64,000 nt of DNA from an uncultured Tenacibaculum sp. (GTDB lineage Bacteria > Bacteroidota > Bacteroidia > Flavobacteriales > Flavobacteriaceae), in NCBI GenBank assembly GCA_947501615.1, contig CANMWK010000001.1, forward strand, positions 62,001 through 126,000. Direction: 5' to 3'. The notes under the pieces were generated by a model that was not told where the DNA came from, searched no databases, and saw only the letters and a list, made by a program, of their open reading frames with translations. The position numbers were made by a program, and so were the translations under genes. The stretch's first letter is position 1. Each line of letters starts with the position of its first letter. Shown in pieces: positions 27,415-35,087 of this stretch.

Positions 27415-28126
27415 ATGAGTTCAAAATCACAAAAATCATTTGCAAGTAAATTAGGAAATGCTAAAAAGTTAAAAACAATAGTTACCAGCTTTACAGAATA
27501 TCAAGCACCAGTACGCCAATGCATCGTTAGAAGCACTAACTACTGCAATAACAAATATAGAAACGGTACAGCAACAGTATAATACTGCAAAAGCAGATTA
27601 TACCGTAAAAACAGTACAAAGAAGAGAAATCTTCACTGAATCACCTGATGCTTTAGAAAGAAGACTATCACCAATACGAACTTTTATAGAAGCAGCTAAA
27701 GGAAAGAACAGTACGGAACTAACACAAATTACAAGTTTAGTAAATAAAATAAGGGGAAACGCAAAGCCTAAAGTGGTTCAAATCACAGAAAATGAAACAG
27801 AAACGATAAGTCAGATAGAAAGAACTTACGCTAGTAGAATAGCAAACTTCAAAAATATTATAGACATTCTAGTCAGTCTAGGAGATACCTATAATCCACC
27901 AAATGTATTAATAAAAATAGAAGCATTAAATGCATTAGCAGTATCAGCAGAAAACAGTACAGTTGCTGTAGACACATGCTTAAGTGTATTAAAACCATTA
28001 ATAAATACAAGACAAGAACTATTTACAGGATTAAGTCAGCAAACACAAAGTATCAAAAACTTTGTAAAAGCCCAATATGGTTTAACATCAAATGAGTACA
28101 GACAAATCAAAGGAATATCAATTTAA
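27415..28126 (+). pseudogene. frameshifted hypothetical helical protein
   Basis: An ATG at 27415 opens 'MSSKSQKSFASKLGNAKKL...FTEYQAP' and then leaves frame. From about 27505 the next frame runs on without a stop to 28126 ('NASLEALTTAITNIETVQ...' to 'GLTSNEYRQIKGISI'). Removing one G near 27511 ('CCAGTACGCC') would rejoin the two into one protein of 236 aa, with no other defect. The restored protein is helical and rich in Ala/Ser/Thr, of a type I believe recurs as hypothetical proteins in Bacteroidota. It sits alone between repeat clusters C and D. Either a recent pseudogene or an assembly error. Confidence 0.7.
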
Positions 28127-28135
28127 TAACTAACT

Positions 28136-28364
28136 AAGCTGGAGATTGAGCTTATTCGAAATCAAGCACGGTGGCTGAGCTCATCGAAGTCAACGGCCCT
28201 TCGAGCACCTCAGGGACCTTACAATTAAAAATAAAAAGGTGGCTGAACCTAGTCAAACTCGGTGACTGAGTTTATCGAATTCGGGTGACTGAGGCTCTCG
28301 AAGCCAAGCCTGGTGGCTGAGTTCATCGAAACCAAGTCTGGTGGCTGAGTTCATCGAAGCCAAA
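28136..28364. repeat. palindromic repeat cluster D
   Basis: Eight or nine units, mostly GGTGGCTGAG-(N)-CGAAGYC, with one inverted CTTCGAGCACCTCAGGGACC. It ends 6 bases before the ATG of the GIY-YIG gene, so that gene's leader and promoter lie within repeat DNA. Confidence 0.87.
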
Positions 28365-28370
28365 AATAAT

Positions 28371-28658
28371 ATGAAAAAAGGATACATGTACATTTTAGAA
28401 TGTTCAGATGGAAGTTATTACACAGGAAGCACAGTAAACTTAAAACTAAGAATTTTACAACATCAAAATGGAGAAGGCGCAAACCATACAAAAACACGAT
28501 TACCAGTTAAATTAGTATATTTTGAAGAATTTTCAACAGTACAAGAAGCTTTTTATAGAGAAAAACAAATTCAGAAATGGAGAAGAGAAAAGAAAGAAGC
28601 ATTGATTGCAGGAAACTTTGAAAAATTGAAAGAACTATCACGAAAATCCAGCAGCTGA
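28371..28658 (+). CDS. small GIY-YIG nuclease embedded in repeats
   Basis: 95 aa. The ATG at 28371 begins 'MKKGYMYILEC'; an upstream ATG at 28341 lies inside repeat D and would add only repeat-encoded residues. GIY-YIG features: 'YMYILEC' and 'YYTGSTVNLKLRILQHQ' (motif tyrosines and the Arg-containing helix), 'GEGANHTKTRLPVKLVYFEEF', and the Glu of 'EAFYREKQIQKWRREKKEALI' near residue 70. This is the stand-alone URI/YhbQ-like class. The C terminus 'SRKSSS' and its TGA are formed by the first unit of cluster E. Repeats on both sides, which also shape the gene end, suggest that the nuclease acts on or spreads with them; that is inference. Confidence 0.85.
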   Translation: MKKGYMYILECSDGSYYTGSTVNLKLRILQHQNGEGANHTKTRLPVKLVYFEEFSTVQEAFYREKQIQKWRREKKEALIAGNFEKLKELSRKSSS

Positions 28659-28813
28659 ATTCATCGAAGTTCGGTGGCTGAGGTTACTCGAAGCCACGGC
28701 CTTTCGAGTACCTCAGGGACCTTAGCTCCAGTAATAAACTAATTTTATCCAGTCATGGTGACTGAGCAAAGCCAAAGTCAAGCCTGGTGGCTGAGGTTAC
28801 TCGAAGCCACGGA
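28651..28813. repeat. palindromic repeat cluster E
   Basis: Units at about 28651-28670, 28672-28694, an inverted CTTTCGAGTACCTCAGGGACC near 28703-28723, then GGTGACTGAG and GGTGGCTGAG units to 28813. The first unit (CAGCTGAATTCATCGAAG) contains the stop codon of the GIY-YIG gene. Confidence 0.85.
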
Positions 28814-28901
28814 AATCCACATTTTTTTCTGCAGAAAACACATTTTATATCAAGTGTTTAAACTATAGTTTTGTGAATATAAATTATGGGAAATAGAGAT
28901 T

Positions 28902-29180
28902 ATGGAAGAAATCGTTTTTAAAACACTAGCCAACAAAAAGAAATACACAAGTATAGATCACTTTATAGCAGAAGTAATGCGAGATAAAGAAAAAGAGGAG
29001 TATATATACGATGGTATAAAAGACGCAGTTTTCAAACTTATCATATACGGATTCATAACGGTAGACACTTCTTCAGTTAAAAATTGCATTAAAAAAGAAG
29101 ATAATTTCTATAAAGCAAAAAAGCTTGGTGGAGTAGGAGAATGGTTAAAACACCGTCAATTACACAGCAACGCAGCATAA
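28902..29180 (+). CDS. small protein of unknown function, HTH-like
   Basis: 92 aa, Lys-rich. Predicted helices ('YTSIDHFIAEVMRDK', 'YDGIKDAVFKLIIYGFITVD') followed by a strand resemble a winged-helix fold, but no family is recognised. It sits between clusters E and F and is followed by a hairpin terminator. No partner gene is adjacent. Confidence 0.5.
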   Translation: MEEIVFKTLANKKKYTSIDHFIAEVMRDKEKEEYIYDGIKDAVFKLIIYGFITVDTSSVKNCIKKEDNFYKAKKLGGVGEWLKHRQLHSNAA

Positions 29181-29192
29181 AAATATAAAACG

Positions 29193-29215
29193 AATCCTGA
29201 ACTAATTTCAGGATT
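29193..29215 (+). terminator. hairpin terminator after the 92-aa gene
   Basis: AATCCTGAA pairs perfectly with TTCAGGATT across CTAAT. The U-tract is poor (TTCTTATATAAATTTTT), so termination may be weak. Confidence 0.5.
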
Positions 29216-29262
29216 TCTTATATAAATTTTTGAGTTGTTGTGAATTGTAACTTACTTTAAAT

Positions 29263-29381
29263 ACGGCCCTTCGAGACCCTCAGGGACCTTACAATCAAAT
29301 CGGTGACTGAGTTTATCGAAACAGGTGACTGAGTTTAATCGAAGTCAAGTCAAATCTGGTAACTGAGCAAAGCCAAAGTCA
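29263..29381. repeat. palindromic repeat cluster F
   Basis: One inverted CTTCGAGACCCTCAGGGACC unit and three or four GGTGACTGAG/GGTAACTGAG units. The last unit, read on the - strand, overlaps the stop codon of dnaX (GTCTGACTTTGGC). Confidence 0.85.
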
Positions 29382-30016
29382 GACATCCAACCCAAAAGTC
29401 TGTTTTAATTTATCAAGAAGCGGATTTTTCTCACGCAGTTTTGCATATTTTTCTTGTGGTGTATAAGCAAACTTTTTTTCAACAGTTTCACTAACTTTAA
29501 TATGAATTGCAAGGCCATAATTATTTATACGTTCACGAATAAACTTTAATAAAGCAGGTTTCCCTTTTTCAAGTTGATTTTTCATTAACGTGTTAGGAAG
29601 CGTAACAATCACTTCAAAGTTTTGTTGTTTTTTGGGCTGACCAGCCAATAATATAGAAGCAATATTCTTTTCTCCTAATTCTTGTAATTTAAAATAGTAT
29701 TTCTTCCAAGCATCTTCTAATTGTTCTTGTGTAAATGGAGTTCTTGGATGATTATCGTAATTTTCTTCTTCAACTTCTACAACTTGAGTTTCTTTCTTTT
29801 GCTGTAACCCTTTAAAAGATAGCGCAGAAGTTCTTCGTTTAATATTTTTTATGGAAGGTTTTGTTTCTTCTTTTGGTTTCTGCTCTGGTGCTTTTGGTGG
29901 AGGTGCAACTACTTTAGACTGTTGTACAGATGAAATTGCGTCAGCTACTTGTTTTTTAGTAGGAGCTAACGAAGTAAAGAAAGTAGCAGGAATTATAAAG
30001 TTGCTATTTTTTTTTT
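29379..30016 (-). CDS. dnaX: DnaX tau-specific C-terminal part (other frame)
   Basis: About 210 codons on the - strand in the frame offset from dnaX gamma. The frame continues directly from the A10 run ('KKNSNFIIPATFF...'). It has a Pro/Lys-rich linker ('VAPPPKAPEQKPKEETKP'-type) and then a C-terminal domain ('FTQEQLEDAWKKYYFKLQELG', 'VIVTLPNTLMKNQLEKGK') like the tau tail that binds the polymerase and DnaB in other bacteria. It has no good start of its own; the upstream Met codons lie inside the gamma coding sequence. It should therefore be read as the second half of dnaX, reached by frameshift or slippage, to give tau of about 565 aa. Its TGA lies in repeat cluster F. Confidence 0.8.
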
Positions 30017-31077
30017 GCTCCATCAAAATTGATAGAGGCAATTTGTAGTAAACACAGCTCAACTAGCAATCGTTGATTCTTACTTGTTTTATACTTTAAG
30101 TCGCAATCATTTGCCTTATCAATAGCCGGTAACAAGAAAGGCATGGCAGCCTTATTGGCTTGTTCTAGGTATTTCTTTTTGGTAGCATCTCCAACTTCTA
30201 ATAACGGAATTGTAGCAGCATCTTTAGCTACTAACAAATCTCTAAAGTGTGAAGCCAATCCACTAATAAAATGCTGTCCTTCAAAGCCTTTTGCTAATAC
30301 TTCATTATAAGCCATTAACACTTCAGGAATTTTATTTTCTAATAATAAATCCGTCATGTTAAAATATACTTCATAATCCAGCACATTTAAGTTCTGTGTA
30401 ACCGCTTCACGAGTTAAATTGTTTCCAGAAAAACTAACTACACGGTCAAAGATTGATAACGCATCACGCATGGCTCCATCTGCTTTCTGAGCTATAATAT
30501 GTAAAGCATCATCATCTGCAGTAATATTTTCACGCTCACAAATTACTTTCAAGTAATTTTTAGCATCTAAAACACCAATACGTTTAAAGTCAAAAATCTG
30601 GCAACGTGATAAAATCGTTGGAATAATTTTATGTTTCTCAGTTGTTGCTAAAATAAAAATAGCGTGTGCAGGTGGTTCTTCTAACGTCTTTAAAAAAGCA
30701 TTAAAAGCCGCTTGAGATAACATGTGCACCTCATCAATAATATAAACTTTATATTTTCCTGTTTGAGGAGGAATTCGAACTTGATCTGTTAAACTACGAA
30801 TATCATCTACAGAGTTATTAGAAGCCGCATCCAATTCAAAAATATTAAATGCAAAATCTTCATCTGCACTATCCGAACTTTCTTGATTGATACGTTTTGC
30901 CAAAATACGTGCACACGATGTTTTACCAACACCACGCGGACCTGTAAATAATAAAGCTTGAGCTAAATGGTTATTTTTAATAGCATTTTCAAGCGTATTG
31001 GTAATCGCTTGTTGACCCACAACATCCTCAAAGTTTTGAGGTCTGTATTTTCGTGCCGATACTATAAAATGTTCCAT
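30004..31077 (-). CDS. dnaX: DNA polymerase III clamp-loader subunit gamma (DnaX AAA+ part)
   Basis: 357 aa from the Met at 31077 ('MEHFIVSARKYRPQNFEDVVG'), the usual start in this phylum; 11 codons upstream are also open. AAA+ motifs: Walker A 'FTGPRGVGKTSCARILAK' near residue 41, Walker B 'KVYIIDEVHMLSQAAFNAFLK' near 110, sensor 1 'IFILATTEKHKIIPTILSRC' with the Arg finger. The zinc-binding Cys4 insert of E. coli DnaX is absent (only 'NQESSDSADEDFAFN' remains). The frame ends in TAG just after three Lys codons in an A10 run, exactly where the clamp-loader core ends. It loads the beta clamp. Confidence 0.9.
   Translation of the reverse strand: MEHFIVSARKYRPQNFEDVVGQQAITNTLENAIKNNHLAQALLFTGPRGVGKTSCARILAKRINQESSDSADEDFAFNIFELDAASNNSVDDIRSLTDQVRIPPQTGKYKVYIIDEVHMLSQAAFNAFLKTLEEPPAHAIFILATTEKHKIIPTILSRCQIFDFKRIGVLDAKNYLKVICERENITADDDALHIIAQKADGAMRDALSIFDRVVSFSGNNLTREAVTQNLNVLDYEVYFNMTDLLLENKIPEVLMAYNEVLAKGFEGQHFISGLASHFRDLLVAKDAATIPLLEVGDATKKKYLEQANKAAMPFLLPAIDKANDCDLKYKTSKNQRLLVELCLLQIASINFDGAKKK
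30007..30016 (-). promoter_or_regulatory. A10 slippery run in dnaX
   Basis: Ten consecutive A on the coding strand (T10 on +) followed at once by TAG. Nine A, or twelve, would restore the frame to the tau tail; eleven would lead to an early stop. Polymerase slippage on such runs makes tau and gamma in Thermus dnaX. A homopolymer sequencing error is the alternative. Confidence 0.65.
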
Positions 31078-31264
31078 TCGATCTTGTGAATTATATAGCA
31101 AATGTAGCAAAGACTAAGACTACAAACAAACAAAGTTTCTAACAATGTTTTTTTCTAAAAACAAAGCATTAAGTTACTAACCTCATTTTGATTATTATTA
31201 GACATATAAACCAATAGAAAATTATAGCGTGTTGTGAATAAAAATAGTGGAACGATAGCCGTTA

Positions 31265-31400
31265 AATTTGATCTTTGATAAGAATTACTTAAAATCAAGG
31301 TAGCAGAGTTGGAGGTTAGATGAAAAGCTGTTTGAGCAAAGCGAGTTCTTTTCATCTGTGGCTGGTAATACCGTAGTATTTTTTAATTCTTATCCTAAAT
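31265..31400. repeat. palindromic intergenic element between dnaX and the LytTR regulator
   Basis: Outer inverted repeat GATAAGAATTA (31277-31287) / TAATTCTTATC (31384-31394), and inside it a hairpin GATGAAAAG (31319-31327) / CTTTTCATC (31348-31356) whose loop has TTTGAGCAAAGCGAGTT. The whole 31111-31449 gap has no convincing gene. The structure suggests a MITE-like or REP-like element; no transposase is near. Confidence 0.5.
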
Positions 31401-31449
31401 CTTGATTTTTGCTTCTTTGTATCAAGACAAAGAAAGAAGTAATAGCTTT

Positions 31450-32151
31450 TTACAAACTCAAAAACTCCTTTACATTAATTTTGTAGACTTTTCCAATAGG
31501 AACAATATGCCCATTAATAAAAATTCGATTCCCTTCTACAGACTTGATTTTCCTTTTGGCAACTAAAAAAGATTTATGTACTTGTAGAATATGATCTTTT
31601 GGAAATAAAGTTAATAAATCAGAGATCTTCTCTCGAATGGTAAGTTCTTCTTGCTCGGTTACGATTTTACAATAATTGCCAACTGCTTCAATATATAATA
31701 AATCGTCTAATAAGATTTGATAATACTTTTTGTTCGATTTTATAATAACATGGTTATTGCCAGTAGTTTCTGGCACTGTTGCTGAAACTGTTTTTGGAGC
31801 ATGAACAACTTCTGTTTTTTGTATAGCTTTTACAAAACGTTCGAAACTAAACGGTTTCAATAAATAATCTACGATATTAAGTTCATAACCTTCTAGCGCA
31901 TACTCTTTATATGCGGTAGTAACAATCACTTTTGGTGGATTGGTTAAGGTTTTTAAAAAATCAAAACCTTTTAATTTAGGCATATTTAAATCCAGAAAGA
32001 TTAAATCTACCGAGTTGTTTTTCAAACATTCTAAAGCTTCAATAGCATCGTAACAACTTTTCACCAAATTATAATTCGGTAACAAATCACAATATCCTTT
32101 TATAATATCGTGAGCAATATATTCATCATCAATAATTAAATAATTGGTCAT
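31450..32151 (-). CDS. LytTR-family response regulator
   Basis: 233 aa. The receiver domain (1-120) has acidic 'IIDDE' at residues 6-10, the phospho-acceptor Asp54 in 'LIFLDLNMP', the Thr of 'VIVTTAYKEYA' and Lys of 'LLKPF'. After a Thr/Pro/Val linker, residues 135-233 are a LytTR DNA-binding domain ('IIKSNKKYYQILLDDLLYIEAVGNY', 'HKSFLVAKRKIKSVEGNRIFING'). The start overlaps the kinase gene's stop by 4 bases, so the pair is coexpressed. LytTR regulators bind direct repeats upstream of targets; targets here are unknown. Confidence 0.9.
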   Translation of the reverse strand: MTNYLIIDDEYIAHDIIKGYCDLLPNYNLVKSCYDAIEALECLKNNSVDLIFLDLNMPKLKGFDFLKTLTNPPKVIVTTAYKEYALEGYELNIVDYLLKPFSFERFVKAIQKTEVVHAPKTVSATVPETTGNNHVIIKSNKKYYQILLDDLLYIEAVGNYCKIVTEQEELTIREKISDLLTLFPKDHILQVHKSFLVAKRKIKSVEGNRIFINGHIVPIGKVYKINVKEFLSL

Positions 32152-32972
32152 ATTGTAATGCTTAAAAATGCTTCAAAAGTATTATTTACTGTACGAGTAG
32201 TAAATTTATGGTTATTCGGATAGGTAAGTTCTAATCGTCGTGTTAAATTTTTCAATCCGATTCCTTTTTGAGTTACATGTGTCGGATCAAAATTATTTTT
32301 AATTGTAAACTTAATTTCTGAATTGGTAGTTGTTAATTCAATGGTAACTAAAGCTTCATTACGTAATACTTCAACTCCGTGTTTAAAAGCATTTTCTACA
32401 AGAATAATAAACAGAAGCGGCACAATATTTATATCATTATTTTCAATGTTTGTTAGAAAAGAAATATCAATATTCTTCTTGTAACGCATTTGATGTAAAC
32501 TGATAAAGTTTTGAATAAAATCGATTTCTTCTTGAATATAAACAGTGTCTTTTAAACCTTCGTAAACACTGTAACGCATCATATCAGAAAGTTTTAAAAC
32601 CAATTGTTTTGCTTTTTCCGAATCACGATCTATGAGTCCGTATAAATTATTCAGCATGTTAAAAAAGAAGTGCGGATTTACCTGAATTTGTAGATGAATC
32701 AACTCTGTTTTTTTCTTTTCATTTTTTAAATCGATTATCGTTTTTATTTGTTGAACCAACCAATGTATAGCGATTCCAAGAATAATTAAAATCAGTAAAA
32801 TATAATATCCTAATAAAATAAAAACTACACTTGAAGGCCAGTTTACTGTAATAACAAAAGAATCTTTATCGGTACTAATAATTTTATAACTAATCCATAG
32901 TAAAGGAATAGCTAAAGAAATAAAACTAATAAGTATAAATATTCTTTTGTTTTGTTTGAGCCATTGTATCAT
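32148..32972 (-). CDS. LytS/YehU-type sensor histidine kinase
   Basis: 274 aa. Two N-terminal membrane helices (about residues 10-28 and 47-73) with a short extracellular loop, then the His_kinase domain: 'IHLQIQVNPHFFFNMLNNLYGLI' holds the phospho-His of the PHF motif (near 100), and 'LFIILVENAFKHGVE' is the N-box, followed by the G-box 'KGIGLKNLTRRLELTYP'. With almost no extracellular sensor, it probably senses a membrane or partner signal. Cognate to the downstream LytTR regulator by overlap. Confidence 0.9.
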   Translation of the reverse strand: MIQWLKQNKRIFILISFISLAIPLLWISYKIISTDKDSFVITVNWPSSVVFILLGYYILLILIILGIAIHWLVQQIKTIIDLKNEKKKTELIHLQIQVNPHFFFNMLNNLYGLIDRDSEKAKQLVLKLSDMMRYSVYEGLKDTVYIQEEIDFIQNFISLHQMRYKKNIDISFLTNIENNDINIVPLLFIILVENAFKHGVEVLRNEALVTIELTTTNSEIKFTIKNNFDPTHVTQKGIGLKNLTRRLELTYPNNHKFTTRTVNNTFEAFLSITI

Positions 32973-33146
32973 ACAGCTAAATTAAAGATTGACTAGGATT
33001 CTACAAATAAAGAAGATAAACGTTCGTCAACTTATAATAAACGGACAATAACTCGTAATAAAGGTACTTTTTAAGAAAAATTGAAGAGTTTAATACAACT
33101 TAAGAGTCGTTTATCCCAATAGTTTTTAAAGGTTAAAGAGCTAAAA

Positions 33147-33154
33147 TACTTTTG
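33147..33154 (+). promoter_or_regulatory. Bacteroidota-type -7 promoter element
   Basis: TACTTTTG matches TAnnTTTG exactly and lies 22 bases before the ATG of the phosphoesterase gene. A clear -33 TTG is not seen. Confidence 0.45.
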
Positions 33155-33176
33155 AAGAAACTTAAAACTTTAACCG

Positions 33177-34349
33177 ATGAAAAAAAGAATCTTACGCTAT
33201 ATAAAACATGTTTTTATAACGCTAACTGTATTGATTTTAGTGGGAAGCGGAATTATAATCGCAATGAACGGAACTTTAAATTATAATCAGAATAGTTTAC
33301 GTTACAATCTAGAAGAAGAAGGTCCGTATATTTTTTATATGAACGATAGTTTAGTCAGTGTTGAATATGTAAAAGGAAATAAAAATGATGGTTTCTATGT
33401 AGATAGAAAAACATATGATACTAAAGCAGAAGAAGAGTTAACCTGTTTCTTTCCTTTGGATTCTTCTCGATTTTCTTTTGACTTACAAACAACATTCGAA
33501 ACTCCAAAATCTATATATAACGATGGAAATAAAATTTTAGCCATTTCAGATATTGAAAGTGGTTATAAAACATTTCGAGATTTCTTAATTCAAAATAAAG
33601 TCATCGATGCGAATTTAAATTGGACTTTCGGTAAAGGTCATTTAGTATTAGTTGGTGATTTTGTAGATCGAGGATTTTCTACAACTCAAGTACTTTGGTT
33701 TATTTTTAAACTAGAGCAAGAAGCTAAGAAAAAAGGAGGGTCAGTACATTTTATTATCGGAAATCATGAGCTGAAGAATATGCAAGGTCAGTATAAATCA
33801 GCAGAACAAAAATACTACGCAGTGGCTTCAATTTTAGGAAAACAGCAATTTGATTTATATAGTAAAAATTCTGTTTTAGGAAGATGGATGTCAAGTAAAA
33901 ACACAATTGAATCTATCAACGGAACTTTATTTGCTCACGGAGGAATTCATCCTGAAATAGCAGAAACTAATTTAACATTAGATGATATCAATCGAATAAA
34001 CAGAGCGAATTACTATCAACGTCATTTCCCTAAACCTAACAAAACTGTAGAAGATAAAGTATTATCAACTAAAACTGGAATTTGTTGGTACAGAGGATAT
34101 TTCAAAAATGAATTATCCCAAGAAGAAGTAGCAAAAGGCATTTCAAAATTCAATGCAGAAAACATTGTAGTCGGACATACATTACAATGGAAAGTCAATA
34201 AAATGTATGAAGGAAAAGTGTATGCTATTGATGTAAAACATCCGAGTGATTATATATCCATGTTACCAAATAAAAAATCGGAAGGATTATTAATTGAAAA
34301 TAAAACCTTTTATAGAATTCTACACAACGGAAAACAATATCCATTATAA
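33177..34349 (+). CDS. membrane-anchored calcineurin-like metallophosphoesterase
   Basis: 390 aa. An N-terminal uncleaved anchor (residues 12-32) places the enzyme outside the cytoplasmic membrane. Metallophosphoesterase motifs: 'ILAISDIESGY' near residue 120 (the usual DxH has Glu in the His place), 'LVLVGDFVDRG' near 158, 'FIIGNHELKN' near 193, 'LFAHGGIHPE' near 252, and 'IVVGHTLQW' near 330. Shape and motifs resemble periplasmic Shewanella-type PPP-family phosphatases. Substrate unknown. The CPBP gene follows after 12 bases. Confidence 0.83.
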   Translation: MKKRILRYIKHVFITLTVLILVGSGIIIAMNGTLNYNQNSLRYNLEEEGPYIFYMNDSLVSVEYVKGNKNDGFYVDRKTYDTKAEEELTCFFPLDSSRFSFDLQTTFETPKSIYNDGNKILAISDIESGYKTFRDFLIQNKVIDANLNWTFGKGHLVLVGDFVDRGFSTTQVLWFIFKLEQEAKKKGGSVHFIIGNHELKNMQGQYKSAEQKYYAVASILGKQQFDLYSKNSVLGRWMSSKNTIESINGTLFAHGGIHPEIAETNLTLDDINRINRANYYQRHFPKPNKTVEDKVLSTKTGICWYRGYFKNELSQEEVAKGISKFNAENIVVGHTLQWKVNKMYEGKVYAIDVKHPSDYISMLPNKKSEGLLIENKTFYRILHNGKQYPL

Positions 34350-34361
34350 AATTTAATTCAA

Positions 34362-35009
34362 ATGAAAACAAAAATATATACACAACTAAGTAAATCTTAC
34401 ATCGTAGTATTAGTAATGATTGTAGCTCCTTTTTTAGGATATTTCGATAGAAACTTTAGTTACTTTTTCGGATTAACAATAGCAGGTTTATTATTATGGT
34501 CGAGCCAATACAATTGGTCTTTATTTGGTTTCGGTAAGAAAATCAACAAAAGAACAATAGTGAGAGGAGTAATTTATGCATCAATAATATATGTAATTTT
34601 TATTCCTGTTGATTCAATAGTAGAGAGTTATCTAGGAAAAGCAAATCTATCCTCATTAGCAGGAATAGAAGGTAACTTTATAAATTATATAATTACTTTA
34701 ATTGTAATATGGATTTTCGCAGCTTTTGGAGAAGAATTATTGTTTAGAGGCTTTTATTTAAAAGGTTTAGTCGCTTTATTCGGAAATACAAAGAAGGCTT
34801 GGTATTTAGGAATTGTAATTGTGTCGTTATACTTTAGTGTTTCTCATATTTACCAAGGAATTACAGGAGTTGTGCAAATATTTCCTTTAGCGTTAATATA
34901 TTCGATTATTTTTTATAAAAATAAAGAGAACTTAAGTTTACTAGTAATTATGCATGGTTTTCATGATACAATTGCACTAACATTATTGTATTTAGGTATG
35001 TATAGATAA
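34362..35009 (+). CDS. CPBP-family intramembrane protease
   Basis: 215 aa with six or seven membrane helices. Signature motifs of the CPBP (CAAX protease/Abi) family: 'FGEELLFRGFYLKGL' near residue 124 (EExxxR), 'SVSHIYQGITG' near 162 and 'MHGFHDTIAL' near 197, giving the Glu, His and His/Asp needed for the active site. Members cleave prenylated proteins or short membrane peptides; some give bacteriocin self-immunity. Target unknown. Likely co-transcribed with the phosphoesterase. Confidence 0.87.
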   Translation: MKTKIYTQLSKSYIVVLVMIVAPFLGYFDRNFSYFFGLTIAGLLLWSSQYNWSLFGFGKKINKRTIVRGVIYASIIYVIFIPVDSIVESYLGKANLSSLAGIEGNFINYIITLIVIWIFAAFGEELLFRGFYLKGLVALFGNTKKAWYLGIVIVSLYFSVSHIYQGITGVVQIFPLALIYSIIFYKNKENLSLLVIMHGFHDTIALTLLYLGMYR

Positions 35010-35021
35010 TATTATTTCATA

Positions 35022-35052
35022 GAAAAAGCCTTACTGTAAAGTAAGGCTTTTC
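35022..35052. terminator. bidirectional terminator
   Basis: AAAAGCCTTACT and AGTAAGGCTTTT pair perfectly across GTAA. It serves the + strand CPBP gene and, with its A-rich left side, may also serve the convergent - strand gene. Confidence 0.8.
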
Positions 35053-35087
35053 ATAAATAACATAACAAACTACAACAGCTAACGAAA

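Noticed and set aside
12945-29381. Repeat clusters as CRISPR arrays
   Set aside because: Units are degenerate, alternate in orientation and have irregular short spacing; there are no uniform spacers and no cas genes.
31155-31355. A 66-codon - strand open frame between dnaX and the LytTR regulator
   Set aside because: It crosses the palindromic element and shows no known motif or good start; more likely chance.
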